64,000 bases of DNA from Marsupella aquatica (taxonomy: Eukaryota; Marchantiophyta), in contig OZ316893.1 of assembly GCA_973895155.1 (NCBI GenBank), positions 14,198,001 through 14,262,000 on the forward strand, read 5' to 3'. Both the position numbers and the translations under genes were made by a program. Under the pieces are notes generated by a model, which saw only the letters and a program-made list of their open reading frames with translations, was not told where the DNA came from and searched no databases. Below, one piece after another: positions 42,311 to 55,000 of the stretch (within the stretch, counting starts at the first letter, position 1; every line of letters begins with the position of its first letter).

Positions 42311-45300
42311 AGCAAAGTAGATTAGTGAAATTTTGAAGTTAATTATCGAGTTACAGTTAAGTAGAGATCAAGTCATTAGGAAAATTACTATTTAAACCCT
42401 AAAAACATGACCAGAGCTTCATTCTATCCAGTCAAGGTTCAGTTTTAGTCAAGTGGCAGTTTTATAGAGGTGGATCAATCTGAAGTCATCTGCTTGGTTG
42501 GAGTAATGATTGCAGCGATTTGGGGCATGTATGGTAGCAACTTAGTTTATGAGGGATGCGATATCCCATTAGAAGATGGAAAGTTGTGTGCCTTAGGGCC
42601 AAGTGCTCATAGAGTTAGACTGAATAGAGAAAACCAGAATGTAGGGCTGTCGATACGGAATTGAGTGAATCATTTTTGTCGACCAGTAGGTTCAAGCCAA
42701 TATATGTACAATTTCTTTATGTAAATCAATACTGTTGTCTATCAAGTGTGGGAAGAAGCCGGCTGCCAATTGTTTGGAGTCACTGGGCATGACTTTCATA
42801 TGCAAGTTGGCACACAAGAAAGAGATTGTTTCCGTGTCATGAATGAGTGTTGGGCAGTGAGAATTGTGGAGAATAGGAGCAGGAAAACTAAATAGATATT
42901 AGGGTTCTAAAAGATGAGAACCAACCCAACATACCAACGAACAAGGGAAGGAGCTAGAGATACAAGAGTGGAACAAGTGGAGGTTGTCATACAACCGTTT
43001 AACCTTGGAGCAACATAAACAGCGGACGAAATCGAGAAAGATTGCTCAAGAGAACGATTTACTGAAGAACAACCAACAAGGAGATGCAATATCCAGTAAC
43101 AAGTAACAGTTGATAATTACTCGTTCTATTAGACAAGCGGAACAGGTAACAATTAACCAGGAGCTTTAGTGGAATAAAATGGTTACAAAAACTAAATAAG
43201 CAATCTGGCAGTTACAACTGCTTATAGTTAGGAGAGGTTAAGAAAAACCTGTCTGTATGAAGGATATAGGGTAATAGAGTAGGAGTGAGAAGGGTCTTTT
43301 GTTGTGGAAACTTTCAGGATTATGAAGCTAGAGAGGCAGCCCAGGAAGTGGTAGTGCTGAAATTGCTAGACCTGGAGGTAGAGAGATAGGAGCCCATGGA
43401 AGAACAACCATGTAAAGAAATTGATGTGTTCGTGAAATGAAAAATGCAATCAAGACATACTGGCATAACCACATGGAGTATTCGATTACATAGCTTGTAT
43501 TATTTTGTTGTATGTTAGTAGAGTTAAAGTTAAGAAGTTAATTGTAAAGAAAAGATGGCTGGAAATATTGATATTTGACAATGGGGAATTCATTTGGATT
43601 TGGTTGCAATGTAATACAGTACATTAGTTAGAAATGATAGAAAAATTATAAATTTTGAACTTTTTCTAACTCAAAGGTGCAGTATAGTTATCTTTTGTAA
43701 CAATTTAGATCAACTGGACACTTTACCTAATGTCATGTTACACCGGAGACTACTTCCTGTTCTGGATCTTGAACGACAGCAAAAGTCTTTACCTTTCTAT
43801 CGGCATCACACTCAAGACATGGATGTAATTCAAGAAGCTATAATTCAAGAAGCTAGACAAGAGAATACCTACACAAGAGTTTAGCAACCAGATCAGACAG
43901 CACTACTCCAACAAGATTAGTTCTCCTACGACAATAATTAAGATTAGCCAATCTTTGCAATTTTAATTAAATAGTTAAAGTAGTTATAAAAGTCTCATAC
44001 TTTTCCAGGAAATAGCCCTTATGTAGTAGAACCTACCCTGAAGTATCGGCTTAAACCGACATGTAATTTAGAAGTTATTCGCATTTTAATTTTGCTTAAG
44101 CGTAATTGCGCAAAGGCGCAACGGCGCTACTACTCCAAAAGCGCAAAGGCGCAACGGCGCTTCCAACACTTCGAAAATTTTCCGGAAAAATGTATTTTAT
44201 ATCCGACAATACTTTTCACCGATTTTATTAAGGCACTTAGACACCTCAAAAAAGTCGGAAATTTTGCCACCATGTAGCATGTATGTAAATCTTCCACCTA
44301 GAAAAGTTTCAATTCATTTTGACCTTTATGTTAGAAATTAAAATTCAGAAAAGTTGATATTTATTAGTTTTATGACAAAAATGCAAAAAACACTTTTACT
44401 CCAGTTTACACTAGGGCTAACTTTTGGTTAGTTTATCATTCCATCAACATTCTAGTGAACCTTGAGTACTCTTATAGTATATTTTCATACTTTTTACTTT
44501 AGTTTATGACCCTTAAGATATGAAAGGGCATGTCCTTTCATTATCTCTTTTCCCCTTAGCTCCTGCTAGCCTATATGTAGTAGACTTTATGTCACTTTTT
44601 GTGTGAAGAAATTTCATGAGCGCTTAGTTGCAAGATTGCAACTTTGTTACCTCCATTTGTAGCAAGCACTCTATGTTGTTGATGAGTACTTAATACAGAG
44701 GATTCTTTCCCCTTCCTTGTGTTTGAATGTTGAGATTTCAGACCAGAAAAGTAAAACTTTGTGATTGATGAATCTTTTGAATGTCTGGAGATAGATTCAT
44801 TAATTGGTGAAGGCTATACATTCTTGAGTTCTTGATGCATATATTTTTGACATAACATTACTTGTGCACGAGGTGCAAAGAATGTTATCACCCAATTACC
44901 TATGACTTTAAGTTGTTGATGATGGTGCTTGATATTCGTGACTCAAAGTACCGATTGGATGCTGAAGTGATTGGTTGTTAATCCTAACTTAGTACCTTGG
45001 AAGGAAAGGTTGAGATATGTTGACAGCACTTTAATAAACCATCCTAGTAAAGCATTCAATTCCAGAAATGTCCTTACGGATTCTTCACCTTAAATCATCT
45101 CAAAGTAAGTTATGTTGAGGAGTCACCTTGGTTGTTTCCTAACTCCCTCACCAAACCTTAAGATTTTTATTGTGTTTTATTAATTGTTTCCATTTGTTAA
45201 TTTTATTTACAATGTTAAGCAAACATTCAAAACTATGCCTTGCTGAGCAACCATAGTAAAAGGCTCACCTTTGTGTTTTTGTTACTTAAGTCATTCATAA

Positions 45301-45492
45301 GTGCTAAATCATAGAAAATTATTCCTTACATGTTCTTCCATAGGAATGAATACCGAGTTTTGGATCTTAAATGTTTATTTATGTCCCTAGTGTGATACTA
45401 CATGCAACATGTTAAGAAAAAATCAGTGCAAGAGTAGTATAAAGAGTAATTGATAAGAGATGATGTAAAAGAGAGACCCAAAGTAGTGTAAT
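42311..45492. other. AT-rich intergenic DNA
   Basis: No gene recognised. A 20-base direct repeat GCGCAAAGGCGCAACGGCGC occurs at 44,108-44,127 and 44,141-44,160, a conspicuous GC-rich island in AT-rich surroundings. The rest shows no structure I can support. Confidence 0.45.
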
Positions 45493-45684
45493 ATGGAATT
45501 ATCTACCTTTGATTGGTTGTTTAAATTTGAACGCATTCCATTTGGGCTAAAGAATGCACCAAGTGAATGCAAACACATAATTGAAAGTTGGATGAAAATT
45601 ATTGAAGAAGAAGATTTAATAATTGAGGAACCTACCACAATGGAACTTGAGATCCTCTTAGAAGAAACATTAGTTGAAGGGTAA
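45493..45684 (+). pseudogene. Fragment of another Ty3/gypsy reverse transcriptase
   Basis: The frame reads WLFKFERIPFGLKNAPSE, the standard plant gypsy RT motif before the catalytic YxDD, then departs into an acidic stretch unlike RT and stops. No LTRs or other domains surround it. Its PFGLKNAP wording shows it is a different lineage from the 32.6-41.4 kb element. Confidence 0.7.
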
Positions 45685-45939
45685 ATGGTACTTGACCTTC
45701 AATTCAGGTGACAGGTGAGGTATGCGGCTAGGGAAAGTTGGATCAATGTCTCGAGTAATTGCACAAGTCATCACTATCTAATTGTCGGAAAGGCTGGATA
45801 GCAAGTGAAGAGTGTACAAGAAATCAAGTAAATTGAAGTCGTATAATGTTTGATTGATACAAGAAAGGACATTAATGAAGTTAAGAGATATGTGGGATAA
45901 ATTTGAGGATTTGGCAACTAGTCAAAACCAGCGGTTAAC

Positions 45940-46410
45940 ACGCTGCGGGAGGGGGAGGGGCAGGATGCAGTTGGGGCTCCCTCGAGGTGGCATCCTGTTG
46001 GGGGCACAGGCATCATGGCGCGCGTGGCAGGGTCAGAGCCGCAGAACGGAGGCAGGGTCAGGGCGCGGCAGTGGCGGTGCAGTAGTCGGGGTGCGGCAGC
46101 ATCTCGAAGGGCCGAGGAGTGTGAGGGAGGGAGTTGGGCTGTGGCGCAAGGAGGGAGTGGGGAGTAGAGAGGGAGAGGAGACAGTCAAGAGAGAGAGGAG
46201 AGCTGCGAGTTGGGCCAGGGCGGAGGGTGACAGCCACAAGGTCAAGCGAGTCAACTCGCAATTGGGCGTCGAGTCAGGCGTCCTTGGGCTGGTCACCGCG
46301 GCAGTCGTTGGGGCATCCTTAGGTCAGGCTGCAGGGTTTGGGCGTGGAGGGAGGGCGAGTTGCGGCTCTGAGTCAAGCCGAGGAGGGAGAAAGCGGCCGT
46401 GACTTTGGGA
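45940..46410. repeat. GC- and purine-rich tract
   Basis: A strongly G/A-biased island in AT-rich DNA. A 182-codon plus-strand frame (45,854-46,402) and minus-strand frames cross it. They look like low-complexity (Arg/Gly) read-through, so no protein is called. Confidence 0.55.
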
Positions 46411-47074
46411 AAAGGGGAGTGCATGGGAGAGTGTGTGGCGTGGTCCTGCAACTCAATTTTTTTGTCATATTGCTTTCAGTTTTCCAGGACGGTGTGTATT
46501 TTACTCACACAAAAAACCCCGGTAATTTTAAACAACTACCACACCGTTTTTTGGCGCAACTGTGTATTCTAGTTTAGGATTGGTGGTATCATTTCTACAC
46601 ATCTACCAAGTGAAAGTGGTTGATTTATTTGCTAACACGAATAAGGGATTAGTCTTTCCTTGAATCTTAAGTAGAGACCAGGAGAGATAAATCCTTACAG
46701 AAAAAAGGATTCCAACCTGTTCATCTTTGCCCCTTTCTGGTTTTTTGTAGCACCCTCATTTTCAATTATGCCACCAATTAGAGTCACTGTCTAGAGGCTT
46801 TGTTTTGAAAGGACTAGGCTCCCCCGGAAAGTCTAGATGCCTTTCTCAAGTCATCAAAATTTAATGAATTTAAATCTAACTTTCTCAGATATAGTAATTT
46901 TTTTAATATATATTACAAAAAATGAGAAAAAGGAATTTCTTCTCCCTCCGTGTACTGCAGAGTGGCCATGCCTAGACATCACTTTGCTTTATTTACATTT
47001 ACTTTCTTTGGTTCCAATTTCTTGCCTCACCTGGACATATTTGCTTGAACTCCATTTGGTTATTTGGAAAGTAA
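46411..47074. other. Intergenic with part of a duplicated block
   Basis: About 46,940-47,065 matches the CTCCCTCC...CTTGCCTCACCTGGACATAT stretch of the 49.9-kb and 50.6-kb blocks, more diverged. Nothing else was recognised. Confidence 0.45.
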
Positions 47075-47270
47075 AGCCCCCATGTACCACCATGTTGGAC
47101 ACGTGTTCCCATGGACCACATTTTGGTGGTCTATGGGAGTTTTGGGCTTATAACTTGATGAAAATGAGTCTTACAAATAAATTTTAGTTTTTCACCTACA
47201 AGGCAACTAGAGAAGGAGGAGACAGGGAAACAACACAAGCCCTAATATTTCATATTAACACATTACTTAA
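47075..47270. repeat. Dispersed repeat shared with 10.6 kb
   Basis: Partner of 10,590-10,790 with the same ordered motifs. Here the centre reads GACCACATTTTGGTGGTC, an imperfect palindrome. Confidence 0.65.
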
Positions 47271-48758
47271 TCTAATCAAATTCACCCCTCCGCATTCCAT
47301 GATGAATAACTTAGCCAGAATGGCCAAAAATTCATTATCACTTGAAACTAAAACCCAAATGGACTGAGACATTGTCCCTGTCCATCCCCATGGACTCCAT
47401 AAAGCAATTGCCTCTTTTACACCAACAAGAAAAAAGGAACCGGTCATAGATTGCAGTTGACCACTTTAACTACCCTGTTGGGAAAGCCTCGGAGAAAGTA
47501 GTCAGGATGTCATCATGTTTTTAGAAAATGACCTCAATTCAATGTAATATATAGCTCAATAATGTTGCCAAAGAATAATGGAGCTTCTTTGTCTTGCAAC
47601 TCCAATCTCAATCCAATTGAAAGCAAGCAAAATGGATCAATGAGATGGAAGATGTGATTGGAAACATTTACACCACTCCCTCGGCCACTCGCTCCAATAT
47701 AATATCATGGATTTGAGCCCTCCCCTTACAAAAACAGTCAAGTAGTCACAAACTTCACGAGTACATAGCACAGTTTCAAAATGTTTGTGACTTTGTGACG
47801 ACTTACTTAACAAGGTTGTCAAAGTTGTCAGCTGCTAGTGACGTTAGCCTTACCTTCAAAGGCCATCAAGTTGTCAAGTAACCAAGGAGACCGGTTTGGT
47901 GATGTAAGTGAAGCCTGCTACAAACGGTTCGGAGACGGTTTACAAGTCATTCAAGTCAAAAGTATAAACAATGTTATTTGAGTCAATTAAAATGTTTTGA
48001 GCAAGTCCGTCCAAGCTTTGCCACTCCATCTGGGGTTCAAAGACAAATTCAAGGGCCATCCGGGCTCTAGTATCTTGTCACTTTGATGGAAGTGTAGTTA
48101 CCTACTTCTTAGCACATCCTCAAAACTAGAAAATTTTGAAATGATTAACATCAAGTTTTACAATTAAACTCAAATTTGATAAATGTGGTCCATAAGTGTT
48201 TTCAAAGACTCACAGACATTGTAGTCCATGGGAGCATCATTTTCAACTTTCTGAGATAATGTAAATATAATGACGGACCCCCATGGGAAGTCCCTCCAAA
48301 ATTCTTTGATGCACGTGTAGCAATATCAGCATGATTTGTCCCGAACAAGAACCGTTAGTTATGAAGAAGAACCCAATTTGACTATTCGTGTTTGAGGCAA
48401 GACAAATAAAAATAATTAGACCCTGTAACTGTAAAAATAATGGAAAATTGAAAAGTAACATTTCAAGTAAACAAAGAAAATGGTAAGATAGGGGTGAAAG
48501 AAAATAATATTTGGATGAGTTGTGATTGATAATTAGTGTTTCCTGGTAATTTGTTTCAATTTTTTCTTTAATTTTCATATTTTTGAAATAATGACAAGTA
48601 GAAAAAAAAACTCTTCAACTACTCTAACATTTACCAAGGTAACATAAGAAATCCAAGAAACTTTTCAACTTCCATAACATTTGCCAAGCTAACTTAAGAA
48701 ACCCTTTGGCTACTATGGATAGAGGAGTAACAAGCAAAGATAAGAAACAAAAGAACTA
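47271..48758. other. Intergenic with one repeated block
   Basis: About 48,075-48,250 matches 50,125-50,315 (CACTTTGATGGAAGTGTA, TAACATCAAGTTTTACAATT, GGGAGCATCATTTTCAACTT in order). The remainder is AT-rich without a recognised gene. Confidence 0.5.
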
Positions 48759-49141
48759 CACTGTTCACCGTAATTAGTGTGACTAACACTAATTCGAGAG
48801 CGCCCATTTTCAGGGTCCACTCGCGAATTAGTGTTAGTCACACTAATTTTGTGCTAACACTATTTTTGCGTACATGAATTAGTGTTACTATGGTCTTAAA
48901 AGTGGCAAAATAGAGTAAAAAAAGACTATTTTGAAAAATCCACAACAATTAGTGTTACTTTGGACTAAAGATCAGCCATTTTTTACAAGCAATTTATACT
49001 AAAGTGAACAAAATCTGTTTTGAAAACCAACAAAAATTAGTGTTACTTGGGCTCAAAATCATTTTTACCAAAATTAGTGTTAGTAACACTAATTATGTAC
49101 TAACACTAATTCTGGCATAACACTAATTACGGTCAAGAGTG
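48759..49141. mobile_element. TA-flanked MITE, copy 2
   Basis: Left end CACTGTTCACCGTAATTAGT; right end, reverse-complemented, CACTCTTGACCGTAATTAGT; TA on both sides (48,757-48,758; 49,142-49,143). The interior follows copy 1 (4.8 kb) almost throughout, with an extra segment near 48,835-48,880. No coding capacity. This is the best-preserved copy. Confidence 0.88.
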
Positions 49142-49195
49142 TACTATGAATATAAGAATAATTTTGGCATAACACTAATTATGGTGAACAGTGTA
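49142..49195. repeat. Duplicated 3' end of MITE copy 2
   Basis: The terminal text TTTGGCATAACACTAATTAT and GGTGAACAGTGTACTATGA repeats the end of the neighbouring MITE about 52 bp on, so an extra end is present. This could be slippage or a nested end. Confidence 0.7.
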
Positions 49196-49298
49196 CTATG
49201 AGTATAAGAATAGGAAGGGACTCTAAGACCTTTCAACTCCTTTGGACAAAATAATATTTTGCATAAACTATATGAAATGTTACTATTGTATAGACATA

Positions 49299-49550
49299 GA
49301 GAGTAATACCATGAATGTACTACTAATTGTTTCACTGAAATTGTCCTAACTACTTTTAAAATTCACTTGGTAGATAGAGAGAGTAATACCATGAATGTAC
49401 TCCTAATTGTCTTCACTGAAATTGTCCTAACTACTTTTAAAATTCACTTCATTCATAATTTTGCATTTAATCTCTGTCCTCTCATGAATGTACTCTTATT
49501 AATCTTCAATGAAATTGTCCTAACTATTTTTAAAATACATTTCATTTAGA
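49299..49550. repeat. Tandem repeat, three copies
   Basis: Units with ACCATGAATGTACT and GAAATTGTCCTAACTACTTT begin near 49,299, 49,379 and 49,482 (spacings about 80 and 103 bp). Confidence 0.85.
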
Positions 49551-49670
49551 ATTCTCCATTTAACCTTTGTTCTCTCATCTATCTATTTCCAATGTGCAAC
49601 TCTTCATGGCTCCCAAATAGGTCAATAAAACAAACTTACATAACCAAGGGGTACTCAAACTAATTGATAG

Positions 49671-50745
49671 ATGTCTTAGTGTTAAATCACAAAGAGAGCT
49701 AAAGTCAGAGTCAGGCTTCTGGTCAGAGTGAAGCCTCTAGTACCCCACCAAAGTCTAGTGATGGGAGAAAACAATGAATCATCAACAATTAATCATCAGT
49801 TAAAGAATGAACAATGAAACATCCTTCCTATTAAGAATGAGCATTCAGGCTCATTATTACAAAAGAAGAAAAAAAAAGGCCAAACATGAATTTTTTTTCT
49901 CCTTCCATATAGTGGGGAGTGACCATGCTCATATTCCAAAAGAAAAAGAAAGGGTCCCTCCATGTAGTGGGGAGTGACCATGGGTGGACCCCATCACTTT
50001 ACTGTAAGTACATGTCTATTCTCTTCCATTTTCTTGCCTCACCTGGACATATTTGCCATAACTCCATGTCTTTATTTTTTGCCTGTGCATAGACAAAGTC
50101 AAGGTCTATCCTGGCTTAGGTTCCTGTCACTTTGATGGAAGTGTACTGTAGTTACCTCCTCATTAGCACATCCTCAAAACTAAAAAATATTTGAGATTAT
50201 TAACATCAAGTTTTACAATTAAACTCAAATTGTGGGAAATTTGGTCTATGGGTTTTCAAGACCAACATTGTGGTCCATGGGAGCATCATTTTCAACTTTG
50301 TGAGATAGTGTAAATATCATTGACAGATGTCTTAGTGTTAAATTACAAAGAGAAGCTAGAGTTGGGGCCTAGGCTTCTGGTCAGAGTGAAGCCTCTAGAC
50401 AATGCCTCTAGGGCCCCACCAAAGTCTAGTGATGGAAATAAACAATGAATCATGGTTGATGGTTCTTATTAATATTAATGAACAATGAAACATCCTTCCT
50501 ATTAAAGAATGAGCATTATTACAAAAGAAAAGAAAAAGGCGAAAATTGAACCTTTTTTCTCCTTCCATATAGTGGGGAGTGACCATGCTGATTATTACAA
50601 AAGAAAAAAAAAGGTCCCTCCATATAGTGGGGAGTGACCATGCGTGGACCCCATCACTTTGCTGTATGTATATGTCTACTCTGTTCCATTTTCTTACCTC
50701 ACCTGGACATATTTGCCTTAACTCCATATCTTGATTTTTTGCCTG
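49671..50745. repeat. Direct duplication of a 400-bp block about 645 bp apart
   Basis: The block from GATGTCTTAGTGTTAAAT to ACCTGGACATATTTGCC appears at about 49,671-50,085 and 50,317-50,745. Each holds two TAGTGGGGAGTGACCATG motifs (in the inner half), so there is a smaller repeat inside. The intervening 50,100-50,316 matches 48,075-48,250. Confidence 0.85.
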
Positions 50746-50779
50746 GGTATCTTATAAAAGTTTTAAAAGTCACAGGTAC

Positions 50780-51143
50780 ATATTACCAGTCATACAGTTC
50801 GCAAATCAGTATTTACAGTAGTGAGCTCAGTGTCAGGTCGGATTCTTCACTCGTGGGAGATTCGAGTTATAACACTTTGAATGTTCGACAAAAGTCAATC
50901 AAAATCCTGTCGGACACAGTAGTTGATTACTTGGGATCACGCCTAATGAAGCTCTTGCGATTCTCCAGAAAGTGGCGCGAATATCTGTCTGCACTTGTCT
51001 ACAGTTGGGTAGACTCACATATTCCTGAAGGCGTAGACTCGACTCGTGGCAAGTTGGCAACTCTCTTCAGAGAAGAGATAAGATACTCTAGACGAATGGA
51101 TGGGTGCTTAGATGAATCGGAATCAGGTACTGTGGACTGGTAG
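50780..51143 (+). CDS. Unrecognised ORF downstream of the duplicated block
   Basis: A frame open from inside the repeat continues through non-repeat sequence for about 115 codons to a TAG at 51,141. The last part (SDTVVDYLGSRLMKLLRF, SWVDSHIPEGVDS) looks protein-like, but no family is recognised and no good start is evident. It could be chance or the remains of an exon. Confidence 0.2.
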
Positions 51144-52005
51144 AGATTCGAGCTCACTTCAGACCGTAATCAATGCAGTACGAGGCGAGCTCGAATTTGA
51201 ACCACAGCAGGAGCTCCAATTATCTCGATCACTGTTGGGTTTTTTCCTATAATGCAATCCGACGCCTGGCGGCGGACCTTAATGATGTCAACAGATTTTG
51301 AGCAGGTCGCTTATTACTCGAGTTGGGTGGTTGCTTGTGAGATTGTTGTGCCTGACTGCAATTGATGGTACAGCCCACGGACGAGAAATTAAAAATGTCA
51401 ACTTATGTGCAGATGTGCTTCTTGTGATCTTTGAATAGTAGAGAAGATCCAAGTTCCGTTCGAGACCATAAACTAATGGCACTGTCTGTCATCAATCATC
51501 AATTCCCAGCTCCAGCTGTGTGAGGTGACTAAGGTGGGTCGATGAAGATGTTCGAGTATTTTTTTTTCATTCTGCGCTTACTGTTCTTTCGAGCTAATCA
51601 TTACCATAGAGGAAACACATTGCTCCCTTTCCGGTTGTGTATCTCAAAATGTACGTCGCTGTTTTAGTTTGATGAGAAATTGGTAAACGTGTCAGGCCAC
51701 AATTCAGGACATAGAGAGAAACTGAGTGATTGGACACAATTTTGGATCCTCGGGGTACCCGTCAGACATCGGAAAATTAGAGCAGGCTAGTAATTTCTGG
51801 CACAGATTGCAATGCGCGGAATGCTGAGCACATTGTTTGACCAGGACCAGACATCTTATGAGCTAGGTCATCTTCTGACTTCTAGATTTGGTGAGGACTA
51901 GTCGAGGTCACCGTGGACTGCTTCGAATTGTGAGGAAAAGGCTGAGAGAGGATTTGTTACCGGTGAGTAAACGAAGAACTGCGTTGAAGTGCAGTGGGAT
52001 CGAAG
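51144..52005 (+). other. Upstream region of the aldehyde oxidase gene
   Basis: Should hold the promoter and 5' leader. No TATA box could be placed with confidence. Small ORFs on both strands are unsupported. Confidence 0.45.
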
Positions 52006-55000
52006 ATGGGGAGACCTCTGGTGTTCGCATTGAATGGAGAGCGAGTAGAGCTGGCGGAAGTGGACCCGCGCACAACGTTGCTGCAGTACATTCGCTCTCA
52101 GCCTAGTTTGCAAGGCACCAAGTTTGCATGCGGTGAAGGTACATTCAAACAAAAGAGACAATGTCACCAATTCTTACATGCATGGGAGTACTGTCTAAGA
52201 CTCGATATCAGCACTCGATTTCACAGTCTTCCCAAAAACCAGTGTCCACACTCTCCAGCTTTGTGCTATGCGCTCGGTCGAGTCATCTCGATTGCCAGGG
52301 CGCAACATTTCAAGGACTCGAATTAATCGAATGTAATTGTCAAAGATGTTTTGTAATGGTTTAAGGTTCTCGTTAGCTATACGAGGAAAGATAACTGAAC
52401 TCAATCAGGTTCATGATCGGTAGAATATTCCAGGTCGATCTCAAAGTGATGACGGTGTTGTCCAACTCCCAAACATATCCTTTTAGAACAGGTTACTAGA
52501 ATAGATAACGGAGTCCTAGACCAGTGAATATTTTCAAGAAGGTGGTACTCCTCGTGGCTGGCTCTTCCATGTTCGTAGAGATGCGGATCACACTCGTGTG
52601 CTATCTTCCACCCACTTTGAAGGGAAGTCAATTACTTTGTCCGGTCTTCTGATTCGATGATGTTCCACTTGAAAAATATTTTTGTCGTGCATCGTTGAGC
52701 AGGTTTTCAGCTCGCCTTAAGGAAAGCTTCTTGACTGGTCACTTGAACATCCGAAACCCTTTTCTAGGATTCGGTAGGAATTCATGGATGTGGTGGATGT
52801 TGGATGTGTTGGATTTGGTACGAAAAAATTATGGATTTGTTGGAAGCTCGGTCTCTGTAGGTGGGTGCGGGGCGTGCACGGTGCTTCTCTCAAAGTATGA
52901 TCCTACCTCAAAGCAGGTGGAAGAGCTGACAATCAACTCCTGTCTGGCTCTTTTGTGTTCAATCGATGGCTGCGCTGTCACCACAACAGAGGGTCTGAAG
53001 ACATCCAAGAATAATTTCCATGCAATACACAAACGCCTGGCCGGATTCCATGCTTCCCAATGTGGATTCTGTACCCCCGGGATGACCATGTCCATCTATG
53101 GGGGTTTGCGAAAGACTGCATGTGCTAAAGCTAAAATCTCAACAGTGTTTGAGCAGGCTAAAATTAATGGTCGTTCACTAGAGGCAAGCAATGGCAACAA
53201 TTCATTAGCAGGTGTGCCGACAGGAACCCTAGATACAACGAAAACTATCTCTGGAAACATATGTCGATGTACGGGGTACAGACCCATCTTGGATGTATGC
53301 AAGAGCTTTTCAGGTGAAGTGGATGTAGAAGACCTCGGACTGAATTCCTTCTGGGAGTCTAAGGAGAAGGCGGATGCTGCTCTCCTCCCTCGCTACAACG
53401 CCGACGAGGACCCAAAGTTTCCGACCTTCCTCATCGACGAGCTTGAATCACGGAAAAAGGTGAATTTCCCGCACAATTGCCTCTCCTTCCAACTCGTAGA
53501 CGGAAGCGAGGGAACATTTAGACGACAATGGATAACGGCGGACAGCATATCGAATGCTTTCGACCTCCTGAAAAAGTACAGCACCGAAAAGCTAGAGGTA
53601 CGTCTTGTAGTTGGGAATACCAGTGCGGGAGTGTACAAAGACATCCATCCGCAGGTGTACATAGACATTGGGAACTTACCAGACCTGCAAGTTGTGAAGG
53701 CAACTGGAGAGGGTTTGGAGTTGGGTGCAGGAATTCCGGTGAGCAAGCTCATCGGTATACTCGAAGTAGAGTCAAACTCTGGGAATGTTGTGTACCAGGA
53801 GCTTGCAAAGCATGCGAAGCAGATTGCAACAGAGCAAGTTAGGAATCGGGCTAGTCTGGGTGGAAACCTCATATTGGCTCAAAAGCACGGCTTTGATTCT
53901 GACCTCGCCACAATTCTGTTGGGTGCTGGCGCTGAGGTGACAGTGGCATCTACGGAAGGACGAAGCAAGATACCACTCGAGGAATTTCTCTCACAGGGTT
54001 CTCTCCAACCAGGACGAATCCTGGTCTCTATATACATCCCCAGCTGGAGTGATCTCTCGAATGCCGGACTTCCGGAACCCAAACTGTTCTTCAAGACGTA
54101 CCGAATTTCTTGTCGACCCAGTGGCAATGCAATCGCTTACATCAACGCCGCTTTTCTTGCCGTCGTTGATGAGAGTGCACAGGTGGTAAAGGATTTGAAG
54201 CTTGCCTTTGGTGCTTTCGGAGGACCCCATGCAATTCGAGCTAGGAAGGCGGAGGAATTGCTGCTGGAAAAACGAATCACTCCAGCTGGGCTTCTCGAAG
54301 CGATCACAGTGTTGAAAGAAGAGATAAACCCGCCACCTACGGTTCCTAAATCAGCTTATCGGAGAAGTGTTGCTGTTGGATACTTCTTCGACTTCTTCAA
54401 CGCCTCTCCACTCTCTTCTAAATTAGGACTTACTTCAACTTCTGCTCCTGCCGCTGCCAGTGAGGAGGACGACGATGAAGATAGAGAGGTTCGAAGAACA
54501 ATAGTAAATGGCAATGAGTTGGTCTCAAATGAGCCGGCCCCGAGCAACGGCACGGCAACAAATGGGGATGCCTTGACTAATGGGAATGCTCATGCCGTAT
54601 CCAAAGATGATCCTCGTATTGTTGAGTTCGGGTCTAAGATGAAACAAAAGGTAGTCAGGCGGAAAAGTCAGACATTGAGGACAGTAGGGAGTCAAACATT
54701 CGCAACTTATAATGAATTTTGGCCGGTAGCTCAGCCTACGGAGAAGATTGGTGCCATCCTGCAAGCTTCAGGTTAGTCCTGTAGTCTCACCCATGACATG
54801 GATTTATCATCCATTTTTTGTCGACTCTTGAACAATTTGTCAGATACGCTCTGGCATTCCGTAGTCTTGGATTGCTTTAGTCTCGCTTGTTCCAATCAAG
54901 CATTGGTGAAAGCAAGTTTCAAATCCTTTACCTTGAGTCCGACGAAATCGGGAAGGTTTGACAAAGCTCGTCAGCCGCGACAGTGTGAAAACTTCATCCA

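Noticed and set aside
45854-46402. 182-codon plus-strand ORF rich in Arg/Gly
   Set aside because: Purine-biased DNA with competing minus-strand ORFs, no motif, and a non-ATG first codon.
53393-53872. 159-codon minus-strand ORF opposite AO exon 2
   Set aside because: Shadow of the FAD-domain coding frame.
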